Source of the DNA: DATKJS01 sp964551995
GTDB lineage: Bacteria > Acidobacteriota > Aminicenantia > Aminicenantales > Saccharicenantaceae
DNA: 64,000 nt
Assembly (NCBI GenBank): GCA_964551995.1
Contig: CAZKFD010000011.1
Location: 310,001 to 374,000, forward strand
Direction: 5' to 3'
Position numbers and translations under genes: made by a program. Positions 63,518-64,000 of this stretch are shown piece by piece. Every line of letters begins with the position of its first letter. The stretch's first letter is position 1. Under the pieces are notes generated by a model that was not told where the DNA came from, ran no database searches, and was given only the letters and a program-made list of their open reading frames with translations.

Positions 63518-64000
63518 ATTCTCTGCCTGTCGTTCGCTCTGAATATCGCCCGCTTCGCCGGAGGCAAGACATGCTCCTTCGCTCTCGAGCCTTATCTTAG
63601 CCGGACGGGAATCGCTTTGCAAGGAAAAAGGGCCGTGTTTGCAGGCGGATGACGGAGAGGTCACGGTCGGACATTCCCGTCTTGAAAAATCCCTCCGACG
63701 GTCACTGCTCTCGCGCGTCACGGAGAGGCCCGGGCCGGGACTTGACCTTGTTGGACGTGAACGCAGATTTTGTTCCCCACGAGGTCCCGTCCTTGAGGAA
63801 GGCGGCTGGCCTCTGCTTTCCTATACACCCGGCAGCGGCAAGATTCGTGGCCGGGGGGTCGGGGGAAAGACTTTTAAGAAATCCGCGAACCCGGTATAAT
63901 AAAGGCATATATTTTTGGCTTTGATAAACGGCGGGCGTGTCTGCGGGCGCGAGGCGATCCCGCTCAGGCGCCACGTTTGTTGCATGGCCCGCCTCTTGAG
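63518..64000. other. No gene supported in the last 480 bases
   Basis: Short frames exist on both strands (for example 63649-63924) but they show no family match or coding bias. A TATAAT at about 63893-63898 suggests a forward promoter for a gene beyond the window. A leader or regulatory element for the divergent ATPase gene could also lie here, but I see no defined structure. Confidence 0.4.

Noticed and set aside
63639..63924. Forward frames of 86 and 91 codons at the right end
   Set aside because: No start signal, no family similarity and no coding bias.

Overview
The window is about 64 kb of GC-rich bacterial chromosome, with strong G/C at third codon positions. The gene mix includes a eukaryote-type Ser/Thr kinase with a membrane hairpin, several secreted peptidases and hydrolases, DUF4097 and DUF3943 envelope proteins, an oxygen-independent class III ribonucleotide reductase, and FAD/Fe-S oxidoreductases. 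This suggests an anaerobic or facultative diderm, plausibly of the Acidobacteriota/Aminicenantes type. The lineage is inferred from gene content only; no rRNA is present.

Layout. 0-4.1 kb: a truncated yjbQ, then nrdD-glutaredoxin-nrdG and dut (deoxynucleotide supply), preceded by a candidate promoter with two NrdR-like boxes. 4.2-9.8 kb: a secreted alpha/beta hydrolase, an Rrf2 regulator coupled to a hemerythrin protein behind a perfect palindrome, and a GlpA-like/GlpB-like/DUF1667 oxidoreductase operon. 9.9-21.6 kb: housekeeping genes, including an in-frame Maf-RlmD fusion, an ICMT-type methyltransferase, a ROK kinase, a CBS protein, DUF2284, TrmJ, OsmC, LysE, SppA, a DUF429 protein, a lipid kinase, a CDP-alcohol phosphatidyltransferase and a GNAT protein. 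21.6-27.1 kb: a signalling locus made of an orphan family-5 solute-binding protein, an NtrB-like kinase, an NtrC-like sigma54 activator, a lone receiver protein and a probable small RNA. Three matches to the sigma54 -24/-12 promoter and shared TGTAAA elements tie these together. 27.1-42.9 kb: methyltransferase, CoA-pyrophosphatase-type Nudix, TrpS, DUF4097 protein, Ser/Thr kinase, a 902-residue secreted protein of unknown function, a TolC-MacA-MacB efflux operon, small proteins and an S9 peptidase.

42.9-49.2 kb is an accessory region. It holds an arsenic operon (arsR-acr3-arsC-arsM, with an amber stop inside acr3), a degenerate tRNA-Cys-like sequence, an AT-rich QueG-like Fe-S protein, an AbiEii-type toxin/partner pair and an IS91-type transposase remnant. 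Three related repeats lie in the same orientation at the module borders. 49.2-64 kb returns to core genes: PilZ, NatAB-type ABC transporter, two outer-membrane proteins, threonine synthase, M3 peptidase, macro domain protein, TyrS, and an MgtA-type P-type ATPase coupled to an EIIA-like protein.

The best candidate for an undescribed system is the 21.6-27.1 kb locus. A periplasmic binding protein without a transporter appears to feed a two-component pair that, by its promoter elements, controls itself, a receiver-only protein and a short terminator-ended transcript.
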